Source of the DNA: Bisporella sp. PMI_857
Taxonomy: Eukaryota > Ascomycota > Leotiomycetes > Helotiales > Helotiaceae
Assembly (NCBI GenBank): GCA_021307315.1
Contig: JAJSPD010000037.1
Location: 124,001-188,000, forward strand
Direction: 5' to 3'
Length of the DNA: 64,000 nucleotides
How positions within the stretch are numbered: the stretch's first letter is position 1; every line of letters starts with the position of its first letter. This document shows, piece by piece, positions 13,094 to 24,412 of the stretch. The translations under genes were made by a program, and so were the position numbers. Under the pieces are notes generated by a model. The model saw nothing but the letters and a program-made list of their open reading frames with translations. It did not search any database and had not been told where the DNA came from.

Positions 13094-13562
13094 TTGCTCC
13101 ATTGGAGATAGCCATGAATGTATATTGTGATATGACCGGAAGCTGAGATGAGCAATTCACTGCCTATTCGACGGTTTCTTCAGCGTATACAAGTTCCTAA
13201 GCTACCCATAGATAGCAAAATAAGCTTGTGTTACCCGGCTCCACATAGATGTTTATAAATAGATGGCCCTCAGTGTTTGATTGAGACTTTAGTAAAAGTT
13301 AAAAACATATTCGTTCTCTTAAACCAAGAATACAAATCTCGTATCACGTTCAAGTTTCGAAAAGCCATTCCAACAATGTTTTCATATATTGATATGTTCA
13401 TGATATTGACGCTGACCCCGGCGAGATGCACCCAGCCACCAGATGTCACTGTGACGAATTCTAACTGGCTCCAGCAAGATTAAGCGGAACGGTCTGGCTG
13501 TCGCAACCTGACTTTATACCCCAAAATAACAACAGATCGAATATGAACCTCACCTTTGTATC
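13094..13562. other. Intergenic region NUP84 - AT-hook gene
   Basis: This 469-bp gap holds the NUP84 3' end and the leader of the next gene. The one plus-strand frame at 13277-13483 has no motifs and is not called. Nothing else stands out. Confidence 0.5.
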
Positions 13563-16500
13563 ATGGCAAATGCCTCTGGGGGAAGAGCATCCATTGTAAC
13601 CGCAGGTAGCTCTTCGTTTGGGCAGTATCGGTTGACACAGTTCGCGGGTCCAAACGCCAACGACGCGACCGAGCACCTGGTGTCGAGCCACCACCGGGAC
13701 AAACCTCAAATGGCACAATCGTCTCGCCCATCATCGGGCCAAAATATCGATCGAACGCCTTCAATAGCACCTGCGAGATCTGCGCCGCAAGATCTAAACC
13801 AAGTGGAGGGCTCGCCTGGTTTTGGGACCCTGGAGCTTGTTGAGGTTGCTACAAATCCAATCCTCGAGGGAGTCCTCGGCCCTAACAAAGACGGACGTGT
13901 GAGGAACCCGGTGCCTAGCAAATTAAAAGGCAAGACCGACAATAAGCAAGGCAATTTTGGGGTCATGCACATGGGCATGTCGCCCGGGAAGACCAAGGAC
14001 ATATCAGGCAAGGACATCGCTTCAGAACGAGACGCGGCAGCTAGGAGAACAAGTGAGAACACAGCTTCACGAGCTAAAGCTGCGCAGCAGGAAAAGTATG
14101 CACCTCCAAAAAGGAGGGGTTTAGAGGCAATGGATAACCGTGGATCGCCATTTGGGGACCCAAGGAGTCAGCGTCCTAGTCGGCCGTTGGCTCCAGATGA
14201 GACGAAATTTGAGCAAGCACGCCTACTCACTTTACTCAGAAGCATTAATCCTGTTACAGTGGTTGATCAAATCTGCAAGGCACTAGCGTATTTTGGTGGA
14301 ATACCAGGAGCTCCCCCACCTGAAGATGGGATCTTTCCGGAGAGCGCAAACACAAGGGAAACTGGGGCATTATTTGTTGGGTGGATCGCAGAGATATTTC
14401 CTGATCTTTCAAGCCCAGAAGTACCTAAGATGCAGGCGCCCCCAGCTAAGAAAGCAAAAGGCCGGCCCAGTAAGGCGGAGCCTAATGCCACATCCACAAA
14501 TGAAGCTCCAAACCCGAGGAATGGATATGGATATGGCCAGGCAGTTGGTGCACCAACCTGGGGATTGCCACAATCTCTAGCTCTTGTAAACACCCCAGAT
14601 GTTAGCCTTGCGGTCAACTCTGCCATTCCACAAAATGTACAACCCGTACAACGCCCCGCTACACCACCGAAGAACCACCACCCAGAAGATAATGGAGGTA
14701 TGTCTACCGGGAAGAGAGGGCGTGGAAGACCAAAAGGATCGAGGAATAAGGGCGGAAAAGACAATCCTACAAGTGCTAATGAAGAGGCTGGTTATGGTAT
14801 CATGGGAGGACCGCATCAAGCTACATCACTGGAGCAACAGCAATCATCGCCCGTATTAGAGAAGAATAGTCAGTCAGAGACAGTTGCATATACGTCGATG
14901 GAACGACCAGCTCCAAACGCCTCTCAAAATATAACACAGGGTTATCCAGCGCAACCGTGGCAGACCAACAACCAAGCAAAAACTCAAGCAGAACAGGAAT
15001 GGCAAATAAATAATCAAAAAAAGATATTGGATCCGCAAGTCAGAGCTGCTGTTGCACCTATGGGGGATGAGCTTAGCCCAGAAGAACAAGCTGTTCTACG
15101 GGCATTCAGAGCCCCGGATGTAGCTCAAGCTAGTCCAGTCCCCACCGCCGTCGCGGCTCCTGGAAAGACAGCACAAGCGGGGGGTGTTAAGAGAAAGCGA
15201 GGGCCTAACAAGCCTAAGGTCAATACAGTACCATCCACGACAGTCCAAGCTCAACAAGGACAATCTAACAGTGGTATGACTCAACCAACCAATTCTATGG
15301 GACAAAATAACTATACAATGCTGCAAAATACAAATGCAGCGGGACAGAACACCAGCGCAATGAATCACGCAGCAGGCCAAAATAACACTCTAAATCAGAG
15401 CTCTACCGCGATTTCAATGCCAAACAATAATATTGGTGGTACGTTCAAAGAAGCCGGCCAATGGGCTCCTGTAGATACCTCGACTTCTGCTGTACCAGCC
15501 ACCAAGCGCCAGCGCCAGAGAAAGCCAAAAGTGACTGCACCAGCTGGGACTGAGTCTCCGTCGCTTTCTTTAAACAATTCTCTTAGCAAACCATCTTCGG
15601 TCGGAGGCGCAACCCCGATCGTACAACCAAGCACTATTCCGGATTCTACGGCCACTTCGTCACAACAGAGCATCCCAGTAACGCGCCCGCCTGCCGAAGG
15701 ACTGGAAGCTCATTACGAGCGGTTCGCGAATCCTCCACAGCAAAGTGTTACTCAGCAAACTCTACCACAGCAGAATGGCCGTAGTCATACACCGTCAATT
15801 ACACCACAACAACAGTTGCGCAATCAGCAGAAGACCGCGTCAGTTCCACCTCAAACTCAACAACTGCATCAATCGCCAGCACAACAGTCGACTTCATTGC
15901 AGCAACAACATCAGCATCAGATGCAGCAGCAAAAGTCTCAACAGGGCAGCCAACGCGAGGACCAGAAGGCGGCCCAAGGCACAACCTCAAGATCTTCTTC
16001 ATCGTCTGGGTTCTATAGTCAACGTAATCAGACGAATAATACCTATAGTCAGCAATATCCAACTCATCAGCCAACACAGCTTTATGGACATCAACCCTCT
16101 CTGAGTCAAGGATCCTTGACCCAATCACCGCAAATGAATAGCGGCAACAGCTACAGGACTGCTAGTACCCATACACTAGGTCAAGGTTCTCAATTTTCCC
16201 AACCAGAAAACACTTACAGGACAGCAAGTCCGCATACGGCGGCACAGGCCTCGCCAGCTTACACTCAGCCAGACACAAGTAATTATAGGACTTCGAGTTC
16301 CAATACCCTGGCACAATCATCTTCTGCATATTCAGAAAATTCCTACAGAACACCAAGTACACACTCTCTTGTACAACCAACAACGAGTTATACACGCCCA
16401 ACTACACAAACTCAGTCTACGAATCAGAGTCACTACAACAATTTTGCGGATAACCCATACGTTGATCTGCCGACCCTCGAGTCGTTAGGGCACGGCGGGA

Positions 16501-16769
16501 CTTCCAATAGTGCTAGTGTTGGCATGGGCACCGGAAGTTATGGACAAGGCATTGGGCTAGGCAATACATCTTCTTCTCGGTCTGGGAGTAATAGTCTCTA
16601 TGGCACGACCTCAAGCACTAACAGCGTTTTCGACACGGGAACAAATGATATACTTCGAGCGGCACCCCGTACATCAGGGAGCAGTAATGCGTACGGCGCC
16701 GGCTCTACAATGAATAACTTCAATCTCCAGCAGGATCAAATGATGAGGAACTTGGGAGGGCGTCGATAA
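13563..16769 (+). CDS. Q/N/S-rich AT-hook nuclear protein, function unknown
   Basis: Single uninterrupted exon, 1068 aa. One short folded segment near residues 218-285 (LLTLLRSINPVTVVDQICKA, then AYFGGIPGAPPPE and LFVGWIAEIFPD) sits in a largely disordered chain. A canonical AT-hook, KRGRGRPKGSRNK, lies about residues 381-393, with related basic blocks AKGRPSK (about 299) and KRKRGPNKPK (about 545) and KRQRQRKPK further on. Residues from about 560 onward are dominated by Gln, Asn, Ser and Thr. Around 860-950 a repeated unit of about 25-35 residues with the core YRT(A/P/S)S recurs at least four times. AT-hooks bind the minor groove of AT-rich DNA, so a chromatin or transcription role is inferred. 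I do not recognise the orthologue. Confidence 0.8.
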   Translation: MANASGGRASIVTAGSSSFGQYRLTQFAGPNANDATEHLVSSHHRDKPQMAQSSRPSSGQNIDRTPSIAPARSAPQDLNQVEGSPGFGTLELVEVATNPILEGVLGPNKDGRVRNPVPSKLKGKTDNKQGNFGVMHMGMSPGKTKDISGKDIASERDAAARRTSENTASRAKAAQQEKYAPPKRRGLEAMDNRGSPFGDPRSQRPSRPLAPDETKFEQARLLTLLRSINPVTVVDQICKALAYFGGIPGAPPPEDGIFPESANTRETGALFVGWIAEIFPDLSSPEVPKMQAPPAKKAKGRPSKAEPNATSTNEAPNPRNGYGYGQAVGAPTWGLPQSLALVNTPDVSLAVNSAIPQNVQPVQRPATPPKNHHPEDNGGMSTGKRGRGRPKGSRNKGGKDNPTSANEEAGYGIMGGPHQATSLEQQQSSPVLEKNSQSETVAYTSMERPAPNASQNITQGYPAQPWQTNNQAKTQAEQEWQINNQKKILDPQVRAAVAPMGDELSPEEQAVLRAFRAPDVAQASPVPTAVAAPGKTAQAGGVKRKRGPNKPKVNTVPSTTVQAQQGQSNSGMTQPTNSMGQNNYTMLQNTNAAGQNTSAMNHAAGQNNTLNQSSTAISMPNNNIGGTFKEAGQWAPVDTSTSAVPATKRQRQRKPKVTAPAGTESPSLSLNNSLSKPSSVGGATPIVQPSTIPDSTATSSQQSIPVTRPPAEGLEAHYERFANPPQQSVTQQTLPQQNGRSHTPSITPQQQLRNQQKTASVPPQTQQLHQSPAQQSTSLQQQHQHQMQQQKSQQGSQREDQKAAQGTTSRSSSSSGFYSQRNQTNNTYSQQYPTHQPTQLYGHQPSLSQGSLTQSPQMNSGNSYRTASTHTLGQGSQFSQPENTYRTASPHTAAQASPAYTQPDTSNYRTSSSNTLAQSSSAYSENSYRTPSTHSLVQPTTSYTRPTTQTQSTNQSHYNNFADNPYVDLPTLESLGHGGTSNSASVGMGTGSYGQGIGLGNTSSSRSGSNSLYGTTSSTNSVFDTGTNDILRAAPRTSGSSNAYGAGSTMNNFNLQQDQMMRNLGGRR

Positions 16770-17661
16770 ACGGATTCTTACCTTTGCTTTGAACATCGGG
16801 CTTGGATCAGCATAGCGTGTGATATTGAGAGATACCACTTGGGAATTACTGGCGCGACTTTGTTATTTCAAGATGACAGAAGTGCTATACTACGACTTGC
16901 GTTTTCCGTTTCTTCGATTTTCAAGACGGACTTGTAGTTATTAGCGAAGGGATATGTAATACTTCAGGACCCAGATATGGCATCTACGTATATACATGGC
17001 GTTCTTTTGGGTTGGGGGTCGGGGTTATCGAGGGTATTTCTCAATATAAAAGTTGATCGGATGGCGAACCCATGCGATCTCTACTATTCTTTCTTGTCAT
17101 GCTACAAACAAAGACAAATTGGGCATGTACTGCTGCGTAGTACGGAACTGGCAAGTGCCGCCATATATTGTGGCAAAATGAAGAGGGTTCCCCGTTCCTA
17201 TACTTCTCTTACACACAAATATATATACAATCAAAGATGTTTGAAAGAGATGGCCAAACAAAAGTACATACACAGTAAGGGTTCGCTGGTGGTCACGTGT
17301 TCGACCACTAGTCCATCGTTCTCAGGCTTATATATAGCAAAGGCAAACAAGATGCTTAGTTTTGCTCGTAGAAGAATTCTCTCTCGTGGGTTGCTTTACT
17401 TAACCCACCAAAACGTAAATTTATTAACGTTTTGCTACAAAATGTTCTTTGATCAAGATTTAAGGTTTGCTAATGTGACTTTTACGTTAATTTGCGTTAC
17501 ATTCTCAACTGTTTTTTGGTGTCACTATAATATTTTCAAGTAAAAAACTTTTGTTACCATTTCCCACTTGTTTAGGTTTTGGAAAGCTCCAATTAGGATT
17601 GAAAGACCCAACAAAATAACGATGTATGAAACACTGACTATGCGAATCGTAATATCTGAAC
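16770..17661. other. Intergenic, AT-rich
   Basis: This follows the AT-hook gene. A 188-aa frame at 16977-17543 has poor composition and no motif, and I treat it as chance. A perfect 6-bp inverted repeat around an ACGTG core (GTGGTC...GACCAC) lies near 17290-17309. AT content rises from 17400 to 17560. Confidence 0.45.
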
Positions 17662-19351
17662 CTATCCTTCCAAATCCGACAGCTTATACCATGTTGGCAC
17701 TATGTTAGAGGGGTGCCGTCGGTACCTCGGATCTACATAACGTTCTGGATATCGGTCCACAAACCCTCCGCCGATAACTGACTTAACCTTAAGATATAAG
17801 AGTCAGCATTGATATTCTCGATAAGCAGGAACAAATAAAGTTGGCCAATAGACTTACCATCAACGGTTCAAGTCCTGCAAACCAGCCAAGGTCAAAGTGA
17901 ATATCATAGAGCCCATGGAGACGGCACAGAGTGTGTGCGACCTAGCAGAAAATGTTGTAAAGGAAGCGCATTTCGTCGATATCTACCTCCAACACTGGAT
18001 CGAATGAGTCCGCAATCACTGCAACGGATAGCTTTGAAAGTTCCAAATTCTCCTTAACAAATACATAAGCTCCTCCTATTTACGTTTGTACCCACCTATC
18101 CTAATTCTCCAGTTCCTCAGTAAAAGTACGAAAACGAATATCTCGAATAACTTTTAAGAAGCCACTTAGAAGCAGCTAAGAAACTCAACCGTTTCGTTGA
18201 GATCTTGGCAGAACTCAAAGCAGTTCTGCGAGAGCAAGACTTGCATGGAATCCCTGTAAAACCTCCCGCTTACGAAAAAGAGGCCAGAAGAAAAGAGGCG
18301 GCACTCGCAAGCAGGCGAGCAGGAAGCTCGTCTTGTAGGACAGCAGTCTATCAGTGTCTCTCTGTGCATCTCCTACAACAGATCTTGCGATCAGGTAATG
18401 GACTGGCTCCTTTGACACGTTTACCCTTCGCGATATGCAGAAATTCTCTCATCGTTGGCGTACGGCCCCTCCGGTCCAAGATGGACAAGGCTTAATATCT
18501 GAAGACGTAGTTCCTAAGGAAGCCGCTCGAAAGGAAACACATGCTGCTCTGACATGAAGGAGTGTGTTAAGGCGAGGGAGGTTTGCTTAGCGAGAGAAAT
18601 GAGCCGGGGGTTCTTTCTCCGCCCAGTCGAATAGTAGCTTGCCGCAGTTTTGGTAATGATAAAAGAGGATTGACAATCGGATTGCCTGAATGCAGATCGA
18701 CTATATCACAGATAAACGTAAGCTTTAGCTGACCAGGAGAAATGACCGATGAAATATAGCCGCAGAACTCTTCCCATGCTCTAATGAGCTTCTTTCCAGC
18801 TTTGACCGATGAATCTAAAGATGGATCGGCTCGGAGGATTGAGGCTTTGTCTGTTCTGAAGGCCGATCCGTCAGGATAGATTTCCTCGTGGCCTCATGGA
18901 CAGGGCCAGCAATTCAGCCGGATCAGTATCGACATTGTGGCCGCTAAAGCGTTGGCGCTTGTCTTATGAAGATGAGCAAGATCGCGGGCTGAATGGGGGC
19001 GTAGGAAAAATTTGTTCTGAGAGTAAAATATCTCGAAAGCATTCGCGTATATTCCCCTCGAGACCAAAAGCAACTCAACCGGCAAGCGCGGGCAACAGCA
19101 ATCTGAGCGATCTCGATTTAAGCTCATATCTCCTTCGCTTTTTCCTTGAACGTATCAACATCTATGTTGTACTGCCGTATGGGCCAAGTCTGATAATCTG
19201 CTACGATGTTGGCAGTTGGGCATGTTTGGATCGGGCATTGCCGGGTCCAACCCGCGTAAAAATATACCATCAACCTTGCCTCGAGGGCCAGATCAAGAAG
19301 GAAATTCCTAATCACCCTTCTCGAGGCTAATAGTAGTATATAGTTATTCAA
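17662..19351 (-). pseudogene. Decayed F-box/2EXR-like protein gene(s)
   Basis: Read on the minus strand, consecutive in-frame blocks resemble the large fungal F-box/2EXR-like families: LALEARLMVYFYAGWTRQCP; LPVELLLVSRGIYANAFEIF followed by YSQNKFFL; PGQLKLTFICDIVD; FPFERLP-stop-ELRLQILS; LFFVSGRFYRDSMQVLLSQN; and finally GLYDIHFDLGWFAGLEPLM joined across an intron-like gap to DRYPERYVDPRYRR. The order fits one long gene or two adjacent relatives. Disabling lesions include stops at 18894-18896 (TGA), 18514-18516 (TAG) and 17942-17944 (TAG), and a frame change near 19125. No full-length frame can be built with normal introns, so I call a pseudogene. A multi-intron live gene is unlikely but not excluded. 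Confidence 0.6.
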
Positions 19352-20146
19352 CGGCTAACTCGATACCCTTTGTAGTCAAGTGGATAAGCGCCTTGCGCTA
19401 AGAGGAACGTGGACCACCTGCCACTCAAAAAGCATCGAAAATGAATCAGCTTCGGTTTGACATCTGTAGGGCTCCTCTTTGCTATCAAGGCAGTTTCTGA
19501 GCTGTATAGAATAGCATCGAGTGAGGTAAATAATAAATATATCTCACTTTATGGCCAACTTTCCCAACACTTGTGAGTGGGCCGGTGCGGGTATGGCTGA
19601 TTATCGAGACAGCATTGGTAAAACGGTTTTTAGCAAGCGGCAAGTAAAATATATGATTAGCTTGCTCGGTGTTGATAGCACGGTTCAGAAGGCCTATTGT
19701 GACCGTGGTACAATACCTTCTCTTGACATTCTATTGTTCTGGATGTCTGCAGTCTCATATGACAATGTGATACAGTCTTTGAAGGCAAATATACAGATAT
19801 CCAAGCTTCATGTTTGAACCCAAGCTCAGACTTGGCGTTGGGTGTTTGGTCGGGATGGGAGACACGTTAAAACGAATTATCAAGGATTTCAGAATGAACG
19901 AAATCTAGCTTATCTGATGTGCAATCTCATGCCCAATCTATACGAAACTCCTTCCGATTGGCCACATATATAGTGAAATGTTGAATAAACACAAGTCCGG
20001 AAGGCACCTTTCTGAAGTGCTGTACTTTACAAACGGTTTGCCTTAATATCACGTCCACTAGCCTGTTCAAGGTCATGACAAAAGGACTTGAGGAAAACCT
20101 CCTGACACTTTGAAGTTACAGCATTCAAATAGCATACGCACCCTCC
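19352..20146. other. Intergenic region
   Basis: This lies between the 2EXR-like pseudogene and the GST gene. An 88-aa plus-strand frame at 19551-19817 shows no recognisable family. I see no RNA gene or repeat. Confidence 0.45.
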
Positions 20147-21119
20147 CTATGGAGAAGAATACTTATAGCTATATTGCGCCTTCGCCTTATCCGCCAAATC
20201 CTTCAACTTCTCCTCGTTCTCCCTAAATTCCTTGTCCTCCTTCAACCTCTTCTGATACGTCGCATTCCCAAACTTGCTCTCGCTCGGCACGCTTAACCCC
20301 TTCTTCACCGCACTCCTCGCACTTACCCTCCCCCACCACTTCTCCAAGTTAGGAAACTTCGCGAGGTCAACCCCGCTAAAGTAACAAATATTCACCCATC
20401 CAAAGTTCGCGATATCAGCAATACTATACTTGCCGTTGCCAGCACCAACAAGGTAGTCTCTATCTTTGAGCCGCTGGTCCAGGATGCCGTATAAACGTTC
20501 GGTTTCCCCGACGTAGCGTTGCGTAGGGTAAGGGATGCGTTCTTTGGCGAGGCGGTAGAAGTGGTTTGCCTGTCCCTGCATCGGCCCTAGACCCCCGTGC
20601 TGCCAGGCCATCCACTGCTCAGCCAGCGAGATATCGTCTGGGTCTGTGAAGGAGAATTTGTGCTCTGGATCATAATGCCTCGTCAGGTACGTTAGGATGG
20701 ACAGACCTTCGAAGACGGCGAATTGGTTGCGGTCGTGATCGACTATGGCTGGGATCTAAAGATCATGTGATTAGTAAATCGACTAGAGGGAAGGGAAAGC
20801 AGAGACGTACTCGTCCATTGGGAGAGAATTTTGTGAACCAAGGCTCTTTTTGGATGTTTTGGCCGATGTTGATCCCTTGCCAGACGTAGTCTTTGCCATA
20901 TGCTTCTTTTAATTCTTCGAGTATGATGGAAGCTTTATGGCCGTTTGGCGTTCCCCAAGTTAATAGCTCAATTCCAGATTTGGCAATGAGGCCGGTAGGT
21001 TTTTCTGAAGACATGTTGCTTGAGGTTGAGTACTGTATAAAATGTTTTGAGGTCTGTAGCGCTCTGTTTACAGGTGATCTGAACATTTTTTTAAAAAAAA
21101 GAAGAGGGGTAGGCTTCAC
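20147..21119 (-). CDS. Glutathione S-transferase (Ure2/GTT-like)
   Basis: Exons 21119-20811 and 20755-20147 join in phase 0 across a 55-bp intron (GTACGT...TTTAG) to read FSPNGR-IPAIVDHD, the thioredoxin-fold cis-Pro region of GSTs. The N-terminal domain has LLTWGTPNGHKASI and the C-terminal helical domain has AEQWMAWQHGGLGPMQGQ and YSIADIANFGWV. This places it with fungal Ure2p-like or bacterial YfcG/YghU-like GSTs, which conjugate or reduce with glutathione. Start choice matters. Met at 21014 gives a typical 270-aa cytosolic enzyme. Met at 21086 adds an Arg/Ser/Gln-rich, acid-free leader (MFRSPVNRALQTSKHFIQYS) that looks mitochondrial. The outermost Met at 21119 is least likely. Confidence 0.85.
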
Positions 21120-21932
21120 ATTGGCTTTTAATACTAGAGCAGCAGCGAAGATGAGCTAGTAGGGAAGGTAAAATCGCTGTGTGGAATGTGTACAACCAAT
21201 TATTGCTTAGAAATCAAGAGGACAGAAATCAAGAGGGCAGAAAGGAGGAGGTTAATTGGAAACGGGAGATTGACAAAAACCTTATCTGGTGGTCTGTTTG
21301 TAAGCAAGACGCCTGGGAATAAAATCCCTTACGAGGTAAGGCTGGCAAGCTTGTTTACACCACTAGGATGTGCCACGCATTGTGTATAGAAAGCACATAT
21401 CTTGTCCCAGCAGTTGGAAACCATGCTTGGTATTAATAACAAGTCTAGAGGTTGGAATTGCTGCCTCAAATGCGTGCCTATCTTCTTGAACACTCCTGCA
21501 TGCAGGATTGGTAGCTTTGCCGAACTTCAAACATCCTTAGTTTGCATTTGCGATCCAGAAGGTGGCAAGAAGACAGCTATATGTCGGTGCTGTTTCTGCC
21601 ATTGTTATTGTCATCGCTATTATTGCGCTGTTGTTGATATTGATCATGACGTTCTCTGAAAAAGGCTTATCGCAATTCTTATCAAAAGCTATAGTGGGGA
21701 AGATTTCAGTGATGTCGAAGGCAGCGAGCTTGCTGATTGGCTTTGTAACTATCCGTCTGCAAATGTCCCTAAAGTCCGAATATCCGTCGATTCTCCCGGA
21801 GCAATTCGCGTCCGCAGACATACGCGAATCGATTGGTAGCCTGATGAATGCTTATTGAACGGAGGTAAACTGCGTTTTATCGCCCTCCCTTTTCTTTATA
21901 TTCCTGTTCCTACCTGTTTACCTTTGTCATCA
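21120..21932. other. Intergenic region
   Basis: The divergent promoter region between the GST and NAPE-PLD-like genes. A 98-aa plus-strand frame at 21562-21858 encodes a hydrophobic stretch, but it ends before the next gene and has no homology I recognise. It is not called. Confidence 0.45.
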
Positions 21933-23421
21933 ATGCGATCTCTGTTTCGTCTATTTTCCAGGCGACGTCCCTTCAAACATCTGAACCAGGAAGAAGCATA
22001 CCAAAGACGACACAATCAAACCACAATGGCGGGAGGCATGACTTCAGCCATCTTATATGCTTGCACCACCACCAGTCCTACATCCTTGGGCGCTGTGCCA
22101 GAAGACTCGAAAGCGAAAGCTCACCATTTGAAGAATGGCAATGGCTTTACCAATCCATGGGACTCTTGGATTGAAATGAGTGGCCCCGCGATTGCGATGG
22201 CTATGATGAAGTAAGATATTGCGTCGTATATGGGTTTTTTGGGAGCGAAGCAACGGCTCTCCGGGAGCGTGCAAGCATATCCTGGAATCCAGTTCCTTGG
22301 GTAGATAATGGAAATGTGCTAACTAGCTCTGCACAGACGTCAGCTTACTGGCAAGATCAAGTGGCCAGACACGACCCCTCCAACCGTAACCGTGATAGAG
22401 CCTACTTTCCTCCCCAACCGAACTGCCTCCCAAAGCCTCCGCGCGACATGGCTTGGCCATGCGTGCTACTACGTCGAGTTCCCGACGGGACTCCGCGTGC
22501 TCTTTGATCCAGTGTTCGAAGAACGCTGTAGTCCTCTCACCTGGCTCGGTCCCAAGCGATACACCAAGATACCATGTCACATCAAAGATCTCCCAGTTGT
22601 CGACGCCGTAGTTATAAGTCACAGCCATTACGATCACCTCTCGCATCCGACAGTCCTCGAATTACATAAAAACCACCCAAACGCATATTTCTTTGTAGGA
22701 TTGGGATTGAAAAAATGGTTCAACGAGTGTGGGATCAAGAATGTGGTAGAGATGGACTGGTGGAATGATGTGGATCTCACCCTCTCACCTTCGTCTGGCG
22801 AGAAACGTATCTCAGACGCCTCCTCAACCACTGGCCCAAGCTCTACGGCCTCAGAAATAAAGGCACGCATTTCCTGTCTTCCCTGCCAACACACCTCCGC
22901 GCGAACAGCCTTCGACAAAGGCGCCACGCTGTGGTGTTCCTGGGCTGTGGAATCTGGTGGGAAGAGTGTCTGGTTTGGCGGTGATACAGGCTACAGGGCC
23001 GTTCCAGAAATACCTAAAGAAATTGATGACTATGGTCCAGACTACGCGCACTTGCCCCATTGTCCGGCATTTAAACAAATTGGAGAGCTCCGTGGCCCCT
23101 TTGATTTGGGATTAATACCTATCGGTGCTTACGACCCAAGATGGATAATGTCACCCATGCACGCCAATCCGTTCGATAGTGTGAATATATTTGTGGATAC
23201 GAAATGCAAAAAAGCTATGGGAATACACTGGGGGACCTGGGTTTTAACAACCGTACGTTTTGACTTCCCTCCACAATATAGGTTATTTGGAGCAGCTAAC
23301 AATCCCGTAGGAAGATGTTCTTGAGCCGCCCATGCTCCTGAAGCAAGCCATGAAGGCAAAAGGTCTACCAGAAACTGGAGTCTTCGATGTCTGCGATATT
23401 GGAGAAAGCAGGGAGTTTTAG
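21933..23421 (+). CDS. NAPE-hydrolysing phospholipase D-like metallo-hydrolase
   Basis: Exons 21933-22210, 22337-23252 and 23311-23421 give 434 aa. Intron 1 (126 bp) has GTAAGA and a perfect GTGCTAAC branch; intron 2 (58 bp) has GCTAAC before GTAG. The core is a metallo-beta-lactamase fold with HxHxDH at residues 188-193 (HSHYDH), an upstream [13 protein letters not shown] strand, [15 protein letters not shown] and a distal [21 protein letters not shown] before the core matches the NAPE-PLD family, which includes yeast mitochondrial Fmp30. The family cleaves N-acylphosphatidylethanolamines to N-acylethanolamines. The start [15 protein letters not shown] is basic and could target mitochondria; an upstream in-frame Met at 21855 is also open. 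Confidence 0.88.
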
Positions 23422-23833
23422 ATCTCTCTTGTATGAATAAATATAATATTAATGCCTTACTTCGGATCGATAGAAAAGTTCTAGATAGCCACAAAATCAT
23501 GTTGCCATAATCTCACTTCATAAACTATCTTATATGCATGCTTCTTTGCTTGATCAAATTGCATGGAAACGACGTAAACTCTTCCTTTTGGAACTGATAT
23601 TCCTAATATTCTTGAGTGGTGGATGTATCATAAGTTTCGTCATAAAGACATGTCCATTGTAAGCTCTAGAACATAGATCTCCAAAAATTTCCTATAATCC
23701 GATGTATATGGGTATCTCAAAATCTAAACAACGCCATAGCTATGTGCCTCTAAAATCCTATCCGCAACACCTTTGATGCCCAAAACTCCTGCTAAGCCTA
23801 AACAAATAAAACATAAAATCCTTTCATCCGGCT
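23422..23833. other. Convergent intergenic region
   Basis: This is the shared 3' space between the NAPE-PLD-like gene (plus) and the GPI-protein gene (minus). It is AT-rich, with AATAAA-like elements near 23437-23447. No gene seen. Confidence 0.5.
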
Positions 23834-24412
23834 TTAGAAGAAGATGATAAAGACACTAGCAACACCGATCATCAGCCCACCACTCATCTTCGCTATACCC
23901 GCACCACTTCCCGGGTTTCCCAGCGCCGTCGTCCCGACCTCTAGCTTGCCCGTTTGGCTAGGCGCCGGATTTGACGTGGAGCTCGGGATGGGCGCTGAGA
24001 CGGATTGGTCGGGGACGGAAAACTTATAGGTGCCACAACCAGCATCTATGCTTCCCGTTCCCGCGATGGTGTGATTGTTGAACTGACCTGTTCATATAAT
24101 GAGTTTTATGTTTTTCTGGGGTGAGATGAGGGAAGGAGAAGCGAGGGACTTACAGGACGAAACGAGTTTGTGGAAGGATTGCGAGCAAGCTCCCGTATCA
24201 CAGCCAGTACCATTAAAGGTGTAATTTATGTCCAGGCCATTGATACTTGTGGGACCGGCTTTGGGATTGGAAGTGCAGAAGCGGAAGTATGCAGCGCGGA
24301 AGCTGGAGACGCTGTACAGTGAATTTGATGCCGCACAAGCAGGCGCTGAGGATGCGCGGGCCAGTGGAGCAAGGAACGTCGCAACTACAAGGAGGAGAGA
24401 GGAAGGAAGCAT
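23834..24412 (-). CDS. GPI-anchored secreted protein
   Basis: Exons 24412-24154 and 24087-23834 (66-bp intron, GTAAGT...AACAG, phase 1) give 170 aa. The N-terminus MLPSSLLLVVATFLAPLARA is a signal peptide. The mature part is small and Cys-containing (CAAS, RFCTS, GTGCDTGACSQ, SSC, DAGCGTY), with N-glycosylation sequons NYT and NGT. After a Ser/Pro-rich spacer the C-terminus has small residues (GNPGSGAG) followed by a hydrophobic tail ending VASVFIIFF, a classic GPI signal. It is therefore likely a cell-wall or plasma-membrane surface protein. I do not recognise the domain. No enzymatic motif is visible. Confidence 0.75.

Noticed and set aside
16977..17543. 188-aa open frame
   Set aside because: Irregular composition, no motif, no intron context; likely chance in AT-rich DNA.
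17795..17890. GGTTCAAGTCC resembling a tRNA T-loop
   Set aside because: No cloverleaf forms, and the sequence lies inside the F-box/2EXR-like pseudogene.
19360..19450. tRNA-like opening near GTAGTCAAGTGGATAAGCGCC
   Set aside because: It looks like a D-arm, but no T-arm with GGTTCRA follows at the required distance.
21562..21858. 98-aa hydrophobic frame
   Set aside because: No homology, no good start context; probably a chance frame in the leader of the NAPE-PLD-like gene.
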